A stretch of DNA of 64,000 bases from UBA6623 sp965248235 (GTDB lineage: Bacteria > Acidobacteriota > Terriglobia > Bryobacterales > UBA6623). The position numbers were made by a program, and so were the translations under genes. Numbering within the stretch: the first letter of the stretch is position 1; the number at the start of each line of letters is the position of its first letter. Under the pieces are notes generated by a model, which had not been told where the DNA came from, searched no databases, and was given only the letters and a program-made list of their open reading frames with translations. The DNA lies in contig CBDFIU010000005.1 in assembly GCA_965248235.1 (NCBI GenBank), positions 1,116,001-1,180,000 on the forward strand, in the 5' to 3' direction. Below, piece by piece: positions 35,596 through 44,618 of this stretch.

Positions 35596-36240
35596 GGGCT
35601 ATTTCCCAATACCTGAGTCAAGTAAATACCCATCTAGGCGTATTCGGGAACTTTGTGAACCCGCACTCATGGGATCGGCTTGTCCGCCGCGGCGCTTTCC
35701 CGGACCCTCGCCAACAGCTCGCTTTGTTTGCGAACGCGCTGGTGGCAATTCATGCAGGTATCGGTGGCCGGGACGGCCGCGTGGGCGGCGCGTTCGACCG
35801 TCGAGTGGCAGTAACGGCAATCCATCCCGAGGTTACCGGCATGGAGTTTGTGCGAAAACGGGACGGGCTGTTTCGGCTGGTATCCGACGTCGGTCGACTC
35901 CGGGCTGCCCAAATGAGCGAGTAGCGAAACGCCCCCGATCACGAGACCGACGGTCAAGACAAGGCCGATCCTCAAGTTCCGATCCAAGGTCTTCGAAAAA
36001 ATCCGGCTCATGACACAATCGCCAAACGATTTCCGGGCGCTTCGTACGCCGTCAAACAATCGTTTCGGCCGTGAAATGAGTGGTCTTAGGTTTGCCCGGA
36101 AATAATTGGCCCCTTGAAAAGCGGGGCACGACGCTTGGTCCGCGGGTATAGGCGGTGTCGGCGCGAACCTGGGAGCGGGGACTTCCGTCCGCGGCCTTTG
36201 TTGCGAAAGGCGGCGCGGGTCTACTGATTTGCGCGCGGGT

Positions 36241-37262
36241 TTACAGCCGCCCGGTTTCCCTGAAATAGCGCTCGGCGCCGGAGTGGAGGGGGATGCCGGT
36301 TTTTTCGATTTTGCCGCCTTGGTCGGGGTCGAAGGCCAGCCATGCCTTGTGCGCGATCGCCATCTCGTCCTTGTTTTCGCAGACCACTTTCGTGATGCGA
36401 TAGGCGAGATCTTCGGGCAGGTCTTTGTGCGCGATCAGGACGGTGCCCATGTCGACGGCCTGAGTCGGTCCCGATTGCCCCTTGAAGTATTCGGGCATGG
36501 GGATGGGAGTTATGCCGGGCCCCTGGATCTTTTCGAGAAAGGCGTCGGGCAGGTCGACGAAGCGAACCTCGGCGGTGGTCGTAATTTCCGTGACTGCGGG
36601 GTGACCGCGGATGGCGGTCTCGAAGTAAAGGTCGGCGCGACCGTCGCGTAGGATCGAGGCGATTTGATTGGCGGAAACCTGGGTGATCTCGCCGCCGCGT
36701 TCGATGATCTGATCGCGGCTGGTCCCGAACGCATCGAGAAGCATGTCGGCGAAGACGGGAACGACGCTGCCGGCCGGCTTCATCACGACGCGCAGCGGCG
36801 CGGGGTCGGAGAGAGCTTTCTTCAACGTGTCGGTGCCCGTGCGCGCTTAATGTATTCCTCTCGCAGCAATACGGTCAGCCAGACCTTATTGAGACCTCCA
36901 ACCAGGGCGCGAATGTTCTCATGCTTGCGCCCCTTATAGGCGATGGGGTGGCCGGATTGAGCCCATGCGGAAGTCGCGGCTTGGGCGATGGCGATGGTCG
37001 CGTCGCCGCGATCGACTAGGATCGGGTTACCGATGGCGCCGCCGCGGGCGATGACCTCGACGGGGGTACCGGGCGGGAGTTCCTTCTGGAGCAATGTCGC
37101 GAGAGTGGCCGCGAAAACATACCAGGAAGTTCCGGGGCGCATGGCGCCGATGGTGATTCTTTCGTCTTCGGCGGCCGATTCGGTTCCCCCGCCGCAAGAG
37201 AGCAGGAGAGCGGCGACGATGGGAGTCAATAGAAGTGTTCGGAGTAGTTTGGGTAACTGCAT
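36241..37262 (-). pseudogene. TAXI-family TRAP transporter solute-binding protein, frameshifted
   Basis: Two overlapping frames together give ~340 aa, the normal TAXI length. The first has a lipoprotein signal (LLLTPIVAALLLSC) and the TAXI start ERITIGAMRPGTSWYVFAAT, then GAIGNPILVDRGDATIAIAQ. It stops at 36822 after KRARAPTR. The second resumes DTLKKALSDPAPLRVVMKPA and carries GQSGPTQAVDMGTVLIAHKD to the C-terminus. One base appears lost around 36840. No membrane components of a TAXI transporter are nearby. Confidence 0.8.
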
Positions 37263-37284
37263 AGTTGATACGGAAATGCCGTGA

Positions 37285-38745
37285 CTAGATTCGGCCGAGC
37301 GGACGGCGGTTGCGGTGGAGTTCGTCGACGAAGGCTTCGGCCGCGGCGAGCATACTCTTGATTAGGTCGGGGTGCAGTTCGCGCCGGTCGAATTTTTCGC
37401 CCACATCTTCGTGAAGATCATAGAGAGCCGTCGCTTTCAGCTTAGAGGGGTCGGCTCCGCGCCTTAGGTGCAGTTTCCACTTGCCGCGACGGACGGCTTC
37501 GACGCGGGGCAGTTGATTCGGTTGGGCGCCGTTGAAATAGTAGAACTCGTCGTAGGGGGATCGGGCTCCGGGGCGGCCGGAAAGCAAGGGCCAGAGGTCG
37601 CCGCCGTCAATGGTGCGATCGTTTGGAATCTCGGCGCCGGCGAGCTTGGCGAGGGTCGGTAGGATGTCCATGTTGGAGGCGGGCTCGGAGGTCACTTGGC
37701 CGGCGGGAATCTTGCCGGGCCAGCGGAAAATACCGGGCACGCGCATGCCGCCTTCCCAGGTCGTCGCCTTGCCGTGACTCAGCGGACCGGCCGAGCCGGC
37801 GTCGACGCCGTACTGCAACCAGGGTCCGTTGTCGGAGGTGAAGCAAATCAGGGTCTTGCCGTCGATGCCCAACTCCTTGAGCTTGGCGACGATCTCGCCG
37901 ACGCTCCAATCGATTTCCTCGATCACGTCGCCGTAAAGCCCACGAATGGATTTTCCTTGTCGCGCGGCATTCGCGAACAAGGGCACGTGGGGCATGGCGT
38001 GCGGCAGGTAGAGAAAGAAATTGTTGTCTTTGTTCTCGTCGATGAAGCGGACGGCGCGCTCGGTGTACATGGTTGTGAGTTTGGTTTGGTCGGGGTCGAG
38101 CGCGACGATTTCGTCGTCTTCCATCAGCGGCAGCGGCTCGGGGAAGCCTTGGCCGTCTTCGACGTTGTAATAGCGGCCTTGGCCGGCGAACCCTGTGTAG
38201 TCGGCTCGTCGGCGGGCGGCTCGCATGCGTTCGTCTTCGTTGGCGGTGGGCGGCATCACCGGGTGGTAGCGCCACATGTCGTTCGAATACGGCAGGCCAA
38301 ACCAATGATCAAAGCCGTGACGGTGGGGCAAAAAGGGCGCGGCGTGGCCTAAGTGCCATTTGCCGAACATCATCGTTTGGTAGCCCTGCTTCTTGAGGAT
38401 TTCGGCGATGGTGATTTCGTCGGGATGAATGCCGGTCTCTCTGGTCTTCGACCCGTGATTGAAAGCCAGGCTGTTGCGCGGCGGGTAGGTGCCGGTGAGC
38501 AGGGCGGCTCGGGAGGGGCCGCAGAAGGGCGCGGCGTAGAAGCTGGTGAAACGAATGCCTTCGGCGGCGAGCCGGTCGATATTCGGCGTGCGAATGTCGG
38601 GAGAGCCTTGGACGCCGAGATCGCCCCAGCCCTGGTCGTCGGTGAAGATGACGATGAAATTGGGGTTTTCCCGGGCGGTCGCGGCTGGGGCGAGTGCCAG
38701 GAAGAGGGCAGGCGCAACGAGGAGTTTGGTGAAGGTTCGAGTCAT
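37285..38745 (-). CDS. Secreted sulfatase (arylsulfatase type)
   Basis: 486 aa with a signal peptide (LLVAPALFLALAPAATA). The active-site motif FCGPSRAALLTG contains the C-x-P-S-R cysteine that becomes formylglycine. Metal-binding stretches are FIVIFTDDQGWGDLG and CFTSDNGPWL; FGKWHLGH is also typical. It hydrolyses sulfate esters, probably of sulfated polysaccharides, in the periplasm or outside. The maturase is not in the window. The gap to the TAXI pseudogene is only 22 nt, so the two may have been co-transcribed. Confidence 0.92.
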   Translation of the reverse strand: MTRTFTKLLVAPALFLALAPAATARENPNFIVIFTDDQGWGDLGVQGSPDIRTPNIDRLAAEGIRFTSFYAAPFCGPSRAALLTGTYPPRNSLAFNHGSKTRETGIHPDEITIAEILKKQGYQTMMFGKWHLGHAAPFLPHRHGFDHWFGLPYSNDMWRYHPVMPPTANEDERMRAARRRADYTGFAGQGRYYNVEDGQGFPEPLPLMEDDEIVALDPDQTKLTTMYTERAVRFIDENKDNNFFLYLPHAMPHVPLFANAARQGKSIRGLYGDVIEEIDWSVGEIVAKLKELGIDGKTLICFTSDNGPWLQYGVDAGSAGPLSHGKATTWEGGMRVPGIFRWPGKIPAGQVTSEPASNMDILPTLAKLAGAEIPNDRTIDGGDLWPLLSGRPGARSPYDEFYYFNGAQPNQLPRVEAVRRGKWKLHLRRGADPSKLKATALYDLHEDVGEKFDRRELHPDLIKSMLAAAEAFVDELHRNRRPLGRI

Positions 38746-38816
38746 GGGATGCCTCCGAGGTGCTTGACAGGAGCGCCGGCCCGGGTCGTCAACCGCGAAT
38801 AGATATCCACCCTACC

Positions 38817-39356
38817 TCATCGTTGGTTAGGGTTCTCGATCGTCTTCGGGAACTTGAAGGGCGGCACTCCCGCTTCCTTGGCTTTTCGGGCGACAACGAG
38901 CAACTGCTCTTTGTCAGACCAGATTAGGTAGGCCTTGTTCTCGTCGTACCAGGTGCGCCAGGAATCGGGCTGCGCCATGCGTTGGCCTGTTAGAGCGCTT
39001 AGTTTGCCGATCGCAAACTTCGCGCGGGCGGAAATACGTCCTCGGGACTCACCGAGAATATGCATGAACTGTTTCAGCGCCATGCGGTATCCCACGGTTC
39101 GAACGTGCGGGGCCTCGATCTCAGACCGCTTGAGGCGAAAGGTCCCCCATCCTCCCATGCCCGCAAACATCTCTCCGGTGATTTCCTCGTCGCCTTGTTC
39201 TACATTGCGCAGCCAACCGACTCTCTCGGCAAACCAATAGTGATACCCCTGTAGCTCCGTGTGCTCCAGAAGTGCCCTTTCGTCCACTTGACACCACGCA
39301 GGCGGGCACAAACACAGGGCCGGGGCAAGAAGAAATCCAACGACGGTGCGAATCAT
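38817..39356 (-). CDS. Exported protein of unknown function
   Basis: 179 aa from ATG MIRTVVGFLLAPALCLCPPA with a signal peptide ending near AWC; a GTG five codons earlier is possible. The mature part includes TELQGYHYWFAERVGWLRNV and ALKQFMHILGESRGRISARA followed by WRTWYDENKAYLIWSDKE. The GxxxxWxxWYxxNKxYLxW pattern looks like proteins of the HEAT-repeat/zinc-peptidase-adjacent type, but no function can be assigned. Confidence 0.5.
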   Translation of the reverse strand: MIRTVVGFLLAPALCLCPPAWCQVDERALLEHTELQGYHYWFAERVGWLRNVEQGDEEITGEMFAGMGGWGTFRLKRSEIEAPHVRTVGYRMALKQFMHILGESRGRISARAKFAIGKLSALTGQRMAQPDSWRTWYDENKAYLIWSDKEQLLVVARKAKEAGVPPFKFPKTIENPNQR

Positions 39357-39540
39357 GGAGTGTTTCGGCACTTTTCTCGTGTGCGCGGAGACCGCGGGCA
39401 GCTAGAGCTCTTTCTCGCTTCCATGGTCGTTGACGGCGACGCGTCGCGGCAAGCCGTTGCCTTGGGCTATACCCTATGGAAGGTTCCTTGCGATCACCAC
39501 CTCTTACGCTTCCAAGGCGACCGCATCGGACACCGCTCGA

Positions 39541-40989
39541 TTACTCTCGCGGCTCGGTTTGGGTTTCGGGCTCCTCGGGCGGAGTGAGGGCGTCGAGGGC
39601 TTCGAATATCTCTCCGCGGCTGGTGAATTTGACGCGCGGCCGGCTGCCCGGCATCCCCATGGCCATTTCCAGCCGGTCGATATCCTCCCACTCTTCGTAG
39701 GAGACGTAGCGCACGCCGCGCTCCTTCAGAAGGCTCTCCATGCTTTCGGGTTCCGCGTTGCGCGGGTTGAGGAAAGCGCCGTCTTGCAAGTCGGCGATCA
39801 GATTCGCCACGGTTTCCTTGGCGTCGGCTTTGTTAGTTCCGATGACGCCGTAGGGGCCTCGTTTGATCCAGCCGCTGACGTAGATTCCCGGCAAGGCGCG
39901 ATCGGTGAGCGGGTCGACGACGCGGCCACCGTCGTTCGGCACAATGCCGCGGCCGTCGAGGAACGGCAGCTCGGCGAGCGGGATGCCTTTGTATCCCACC
40001 GAGCGCAGCACCAAGCCGGCCTCGATCGTTTCGAACTCATCGGTCGGACGCGAACGGATGCGGCCTTGGCTGTCGCTGTAGAGTTCGTTGCGGACGGTGC
40101 GCACGCCCCGAACGCGGCCTTCGTCGTCGCTGATCAACTCGACCGGGGAAGTGAGAAAGCGCAGAATGATGCGGCGCGATTTCACTTGCGGACCGGAACC
40201 GGCGTAGCTACGCAATATTTCCAGTTTGCGGGCCAGAGTGGGGTCGTCGAGAGCGGCGGCTTGGCTCTTTTCGTCGACAACGAGTTCGTCCGCCAAGGTG
40301 CGCACTTCCGCGTCGGCCAACTCGCCGAGCTCGGCGATTTCCGGGTTGGAAAACGCCGCTTGCGCCGGTCCTCGCCGACCCAGCATGTAGATCTGCTTGA
40401 CGTTGCTGTTCCGCAGCGTCTCGAGGGTGTAGTCGGCGATGTCGGTCGTCTGCAACTCTTCGCCCGTCGCGGCCAGGATGCGCGCCACGTCGACCGCGAC
40501 ATTGCCGACGCCGACGACGACCACTGTGGGGTGGTTCAAGTCAAACCGCCAATCGGAGTAGTCGGGGTGGCCGTTGTACCAAGCGACGAATTCGGTGGCG
40601 GCGTGACTGCCGGCAAGGTCTTCGCCGGGAATATCCATGCGGCGGTCGGCTTGGGCGCCGGTGGTGAAAACGATGGCGTGATACTGGGTGCGTAGGTCGG
40701 TGAGCGAGACGTTTTTGCCGTACTCGACGCTGCCGAAGAAACGGAACCGCGGGTCGGCGGCGAGCTTGTGGTAGACCTTTACGACGGTTTTGATCTTCTG
40801 ATGATCGGGGGCGACGCCGAGACGAACCAGCCCGAACGGCGTGGGCAAGCGGTCGAAGACATCGCATTCGATCGTCAGCCCGGCCGCCTCGAACAGGTGC
40901 TGCACGGTAAAGAACCCCGCCGGGCCGGAACCGATGACGGCGACGCGCAGAGGCCGCTCGATACTCCCCAAAGAACTCATATGCGGCAT
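39541..40989 (-). CDS. Ferredoxin/adrenodoxin-type NADP+ reductase
   Basis: 482-aa flavoprotein. FAD-binding RVAVIGSGPAGFFTVQHLFE near the N-terminus, then PFGLVRLGVAPDHQKIKTVV (diagnostic of the adrenodoxin reductase/FprA group), NADP-binding VVVVGVGNVAVDVARIL, and the C-terminal FAD contact GIYVSGWIKRGPYGVIGTNK. It transfers electrons between NADPH and ferredoxin. The start MPHMSSLG could be three codons later. The C-terminal ~60 aa lack domain similarity. Confidence 0.92.
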   Translation of the reverse strand: MPHMSSLGSIERPLRVAVIGSGPAGFFTVQHLFEAAGLTIECDVFDRLPTPFGLVRLGVAPDHQKIKTVVKVYHKLAADPRFRFFGSVEYGKNVSLTDLRTQYHAIVFTTGAQADRRMDIPGEDLAGSHAATEFVAWYNGHPDYSDWRFDLNHPTVVVVGVGNVAVDVARILAATGEELQTTDIADYTLETLRNSNVKQIYMLGRRGPAQAAFSNPEIAELGELADAEVRTLADELVVDEKSQAAALDDPTLARKLEILRSYAGSGPQVKSRRIILRFLTSPVELISDDEGRVRGVRTVRNELYSDSQGRIRSRPTDEFETIEAGLVLRSVGYKGIPLAELPFLDGRGIVPNDGGRVVDPLTDRALPGIYVSGWIKRGPYGVIGTNKADAKETVANLIADLQDGAFLNPRNAEPESMESLLKERGVRYVSYEEWEDIDRLEMAMGMPGSRPRVKFTSRGEIFEALDALTPPEEPETQTEPRE

Positions 40990-41071
40990 ACCCTACCAGA
41001 CGATCGTACCCGCCGGCTACTCCGGATCTCCGAAAGTTTGTGCGGCATAAACGTGGAATGTCCCTCTCAAA

Positions 41072-41312
41072 AATGCGAGCCATAGACACAGAGGCGTGGA
41101 CGGAAGTCCACGCTCAGCCACGCTGAGCCCTCTACGATTTGTGCTTCCGCGGGGCCTCGAGGCATCACGTTCACAGTCTAGAAAGTAATGGTTGAGCGCC
41201 CACGTCATTCCCGCCGCGACGTTACAAAGAAGGGGCTAATTTGTAACCCAAGCCCGGTTAGCCGGACTGAGCGTGGACTTCCGTCCACGCCTCTGTGTCT
41301 ATGGCTCGCATT
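41072..41312. repeat. MITE-like element with perfect 46-bp terminal inverted repeats
   Basis: Bases 41072-41117 are the exact reverse complement of 41267-41312, with weaker pairing continuing a few bases outwards (TCTCA). The 149-bp interior has no ORF. Each arm contains its own hairpin (CGTGGAC-GGAA-GTCCACG). Size, termini and absence of coding capacity suggest a miniature inverted-repeat element or a large palindromic repeat; no flanking target duplication was convincingly identified. Confidence 0.7.
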
Positions 41313-41399
41313 GTGAGAACGACGTCCCACATTGATGCCGCGCACCCTTTGGGTTGCCGACAACCCGGACCCGCCGGTCAAAGGAGTAGAATCTCCTTA

Positions 41400-42433
41400 G
41401 ATGGGTATTTACTTGACTCAGGTGACCACAAGATGTAGGATCGGGGAAATGGAAGATTATCCTCGGAATCTGGCCGAGTTCGAGGCGCGTTTCGCCACCG
41501 AGCAGGCCTGTCGAGAGTATCTGTGTCAACTCCGCTGGCCGGAGGGTTTTCGTTGTCCGCGATGCGGGCACGACAAAGCGTGGGCGGTGCGGACAGCGCT
41601 GCTGGAGTGCGCCGGCTGCGGGCATCAAGCTTCTCCAACGGCGGGCACAATATTTCAAGACACCCGCCAACCCCTCCAGAGTTGGTTTCGAGCCATGTGG
41701 TGGCTCACGAGCCAGAAGAACGGGGCGAGCGCGCTGGGCTTGCAGCGGGTGTTGGGCCTGGGCAGCTACAAAACGGCCTGGACTTGGTTGCATAAGCTCC
41801 GGCGCGCCATGGTGCGGCCCGGACGCGATCGGCTCAGCGGGCGCGTGGAGGTTGACGAGACTTACTTAGGGCTTGGAGGAGGGCGTGCGCGGTCGCCAAA
41901 CCGACGCTAAGGCGCTGATTGTAGTAGCGGCCGAGGAAGATGGTGCCGGCATCGGGCGGGTTCGGATACGCACCATTCCCAACGCCTCCGGGGACAGCTT
42001 GATGGCCTTCGTCGGCGAGTCGATCGAACCCGGCAGCGTGGTCCATACCGACGGTTGGCTGGGATACGAACCGCTCGAAGGCGACGGCTATCGCCACGAG
42101 GTGAGCTACCTGGAGGGGCAACCGGCGCGCGCCTCGAAACTGCTCCCCCGGGTGCACCGCGTGGTGTCGTTAGTGAAGCGCTGGATACTGGGCACGCATC
42201 AAGGAGCGGTCAGTCACGAGCATCTCGACTCCTACCTCGACGAATTCGCCTTCCGCTTCAACCGCCGCAAGTCCAGAAGTCGAGGCAAGCTCTTTTACCG
42301 CCTGGTTCAACAGGCCGTCGCCGTGCCACCGGCACCCTACAAATCGCTGGTCGGAGGCACCGCGACACGCGCTACGGACGACCACAACATGTAGGGGCTA
42401 TTTCCCAATACCTGAGTCAAGTAAATACCCATC
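41400..42433 (+). mobile_element. IS1595/ISXO2-type element, copy 6, immediately upstream of a kinase gene
   Basis: 1034 bp, perfect 8-bp duplication TCTCCTTA (41392-41399 and 42434-42441). It sits 10 nt before the kinase start and separates the gene from an AAGGAG-TAGAAT-CTCCTT hairpin and its native upstream region. Two bases are missing inside the transposase gene. Confidence 0.96.
41449..42394 (+). pseudogene. Frameshifted IS1595-family transposase (copy 6)
   Basis: A 2-bp deletion directly after VDETYLG (near 41870) splits the enzyme. The first part carries the zinc ribbon and first catalytic Asp; the second carries HTDGWLGYEPL and the C-terminus. No single functional frame remains. Confidence 0.92.
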
Positions 42434-42443
42434 TCTCCTTATT

Positions 42444-44618
42444 GTGATCGGCCAAATCATCAGCCATTACGAAATCACCGAAAAGCTCGGTGAAGGCGGC
42501 ATGGGCGTTGTCTACAAAGCCCGGGACCTGAGGCTCGACCGCCCCGTCGCCCTCAAGTTTTTGCCGCCCCACCTGCTCGGTAACGAGGAGGTCCGCAAGC
42601 GCTTCGAGCGCGAAGCCAAGGCAGCGGCGGCCCTACAGCACCCCAACATTTGCCCGGTCTATGAGATCGATGAGGTTGACGGGCGCATGTTTATCGCCAT
42701 GGCTTACCTTGAGGGCGAAGAACTAACCAAACGCATAGAAGAGAGCCCTTTGAGCGTGGAGCGCTTGCTCGACATCGCCACCCAGGTGGCGCGGGGCTTA
42801 CAGGAGGCGCACAGCAAGGGCGTCGTCCACCGGGACATCAAACCGGCCAACATCATGGACACCAAAAGCGGCCAAGCCGTGCTCATGGACTTCGGCCTGG
42901 CGCAGCTCGCCTCGTCGTCGTCAAAGCTGACTCAGGAAGGAACGACCCTCGGTACGTCCGCCTACATGTCGCCCGAGCAGACGACCGGCGAAACGGTCGA
43001 CCACCGTACCGACGTCTGGGCTTTGGGTGTGGTGCTGTATGAAATGGCCGCGGGGCAAGCGCCGTTCCAAGGCTATTACGAGCAGGCAATCCTGTACTCG
43101 ATTCTCCATGAGGCGCCGGAACCGATCACGGCTTTGCGCACCGGCATTCCACCCGAATTGGAGCGCATTGCCAACAAGTGCTTGACCAAACGGGCTGACG
43201 AACGTTACCAAACCGTCAGCGATCTGCTTGCCGACCTCAATGCGTTGAAGCGCCGCGCGGAATCAGCCGCGGGCAGGAGGCCCTCTTCAGGGACAACCGA
43301 CGCGCGGCCGTCGATCGCCGTACTGCCGTTTGAGAACCGCGGCCGCGGCGACGAGGACGAATACTTCAGCGACGGCATCAGCGAGGACATCACGAGTGCC
43401 TTGGGGAAGGTGGAGCGGTTGCACGTCGCGCCCCGCAGCATGGCCTTCCAGTTCAAAGGGAAACGCCCGACACCTCGTGAAGTGGGAGCCGCACTCAACG
43501 TCGGGCACGTTCTCGAGGGAAGCGTTCGGAGGGCCGGCAACCGCGTGCGGATCAACGTGGAATTAATCGCCATCGAGGAGGGTTGCCAGGTCTGGTCCGA
43601 ACGCTACGACCGCGTGATGGAGGACATCTTCGCGATCCAGGATGAGATCTCGCAGGCGATCGTTGAAAACCTCAAGGTCAAGCTGGCCCGAAGCGAGAAG
43701 GATCTGCTCGCCAAGCGCTACACGGAAAATCTCGAGGCCTATAACTTGTGCTTGCGGGGACGCTACTGCTGGTATCGGCGCAGCCTCGAGGGCATTCGCA
43801 GGGCAATTGGTTTTTACGAGCAGGCGCTCGCGGAAGACCCCGAATACGCCTTGGCGCACTCGGGGCTCGCCGACTGCCACACCTTGCTCGGGTTTTACGG
43901 CCCGGTGCCGGCCAACGAAGCCACGCCGAGAGCCGAAGCGGCCGCGTTGAAGGCGCTTCAAATCGACGCTGGTCTGGCCGCAGCGCACGCTTCGATGGGA
44001 GCCGTCCATGCTCTTTACCATTGGGATTGGAAAGGGGCGGACCGCGAGTTGCGGCGCGCGATCGAACTGGACCCCTCCTACGCAGTGGGCCACCTTTGGC
44101 ACGGGATCCTGGCTCTTACGCCCACCGGGCGCTTGGACGAAGCTCTTGCGGCGTGGCAACGCGCCGCGGAGTTGGACCCCGTCACGCCGGTTGTGAACAT
44201 GGGGCCTGCCCTCATCCTAATCCTCCAGCGGCAATACGATCGAGCTATTGAGGAAATCGGAAAGCTGTTTGAACTCGATCCGAGTTTCCATTGGGCGCAC
44301 TACTGCTTGGGGAGCGTGTACTTGCAGAAGCGCGACTACGAAAAAGCGATCGCCGCGCTGGAGCAAATGAATCTGCCGCCCTGGCGGGACGGCCACTTGG
44401 GCTACGCCTACGCGGTTGCGGGCCAACCGGAAAAGGCCCACAAACTGATCGAGGAGCTGCAATCCGGCTCGCAGCCGGAACATCAGGCGCCTTACCATCT
44501 CGCGATGATTTACTCCGGCCTGGGAGAAACAGACAAAGCCTTCGAATGCTTAACCCGAGCCTGCGACCAGCGAAGTACGCAACTTTGGTGGATTAAGGTC
44601 AGATGGGTATTTACTTGA
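42444..44618 (+). CDS. PknB-type Ser/Thr protein kinase with TPR repeats, 3' end truncated by IS copy 7
   Basis: 724 aa from GTG (MIGQIISHYEITEKLGEG). Kinase domain residues ~8-265: GEGGMGVVYKARD (P-loop), VALKFL (catalytic Lys), VHRDIKPANI, DFGLA and the MSPEQ segment. Residues ~285-420 match the N-terminal region of adenylate-cyclase/TolB-like proteins (IAVLPFENRG; VLEGSVRRAGNRVRINVELI). Residues ~430-715 are TPR helices (EQALAEDPEYALAHSGLADC). No transmembrane helix is obvious. The last native residues are WWIKVR; seven codons later the stop TGA lies in the IS. Perhaps 20-40 residues are lost. IS copy 6 removed its upstream region, so expression is doubtful. Confidence 0.85.
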   Translation: MIGQIISHYEITEKLGEGGMGVVYKARDLRLDRPVALKFLPPHLLGNEEVRKRFEREAKAAAALQHPNICPVYEIDEVDGRMFIAMAYLEGEELTKRIEESPLSVERLLDIATQVARGLQEAHSKGVVHRDIKPANIMDTKSGQAVLMDFGLAQLASSSSKLTQEGTTLGTSAYMSPEQTTGETVDHRTDVWALGVVLYEMAAGQAPFQGYYEQAILYSILHEAPEPITALRTGIPPELERIANKCLTKRADERYQTVSDLLADLNALKRRAESAAGRRPSSGTTDARPSIAVLPFENRGRGDEDEYFSDGISEDITSALGKVERLHVAPRSMAFQFKGKRPTPREVGAALNVGHVLEGSVRRAGNRVRINVELIAIEEGCQVWSERYDRVMEDIFAIQDEISQAIVENLKVKLARSEKDLLAKRYTENLEAYNLCLRGRYCWYRRSLEGIRRAIGFYEQALAEDPEYALAHSGLADCHTLLGFYGPVPANEATPRAEAAALKALQIDAGLAAAHASMGAVHALYHWDWKGADRELRRAIELDPSYAVGHLWHGILALTPTGRLDEALAAWQRAAELDPVTPVVNMGPALILILQRQYDRAIEEIGKLFELDPSFHWAHYCLGSVYLQKRDYEKAIAALEQMNLPPWRDGHLGYAYAVAGQPEKAHKLIEELQSGSQPEHQAPYHLAMIYSGLGETDKAFECLTRACDQRSTQLWWIKVRWVFT

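Larger units (their letters stand above)
34599..35634 (+). mobile_element. IS1595/ISXO2-type element, copy 5, in actA
   Basis: 1036 bp complete element with a perfect 8-bp duplication TAGGCGTA (34591-34598 and 35635-35642). It is oriented opposite to actA. One base in the left terminal repeat differs (CTCATG instead of CTCAGG). Confidence 0.97.
34320..36011 (-). pseudogene. actA: Pentaheme cytochrome c subunit of alternative complex III, interrupted by IS copy 5
   Basis: The two halves around IS copy 5 join, after counting the 8-bp duplication once, to exactly 648 nt (215 aa). The N-terminus has a membrane anchor (RIGLVLTVGLVIGGVSLLAH). Five CxxCH heme sites are seen: CRYCH, CMNCH, CVSCH, CLDCH, CSGCH. 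This fits ActA, the periplasmic multiheme subunit that passes electrons from menaquinol oxidation to cytochrome c or oxidase. As it stands, the protein would stop within the IS after two hemes. Confidence 0.88.
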
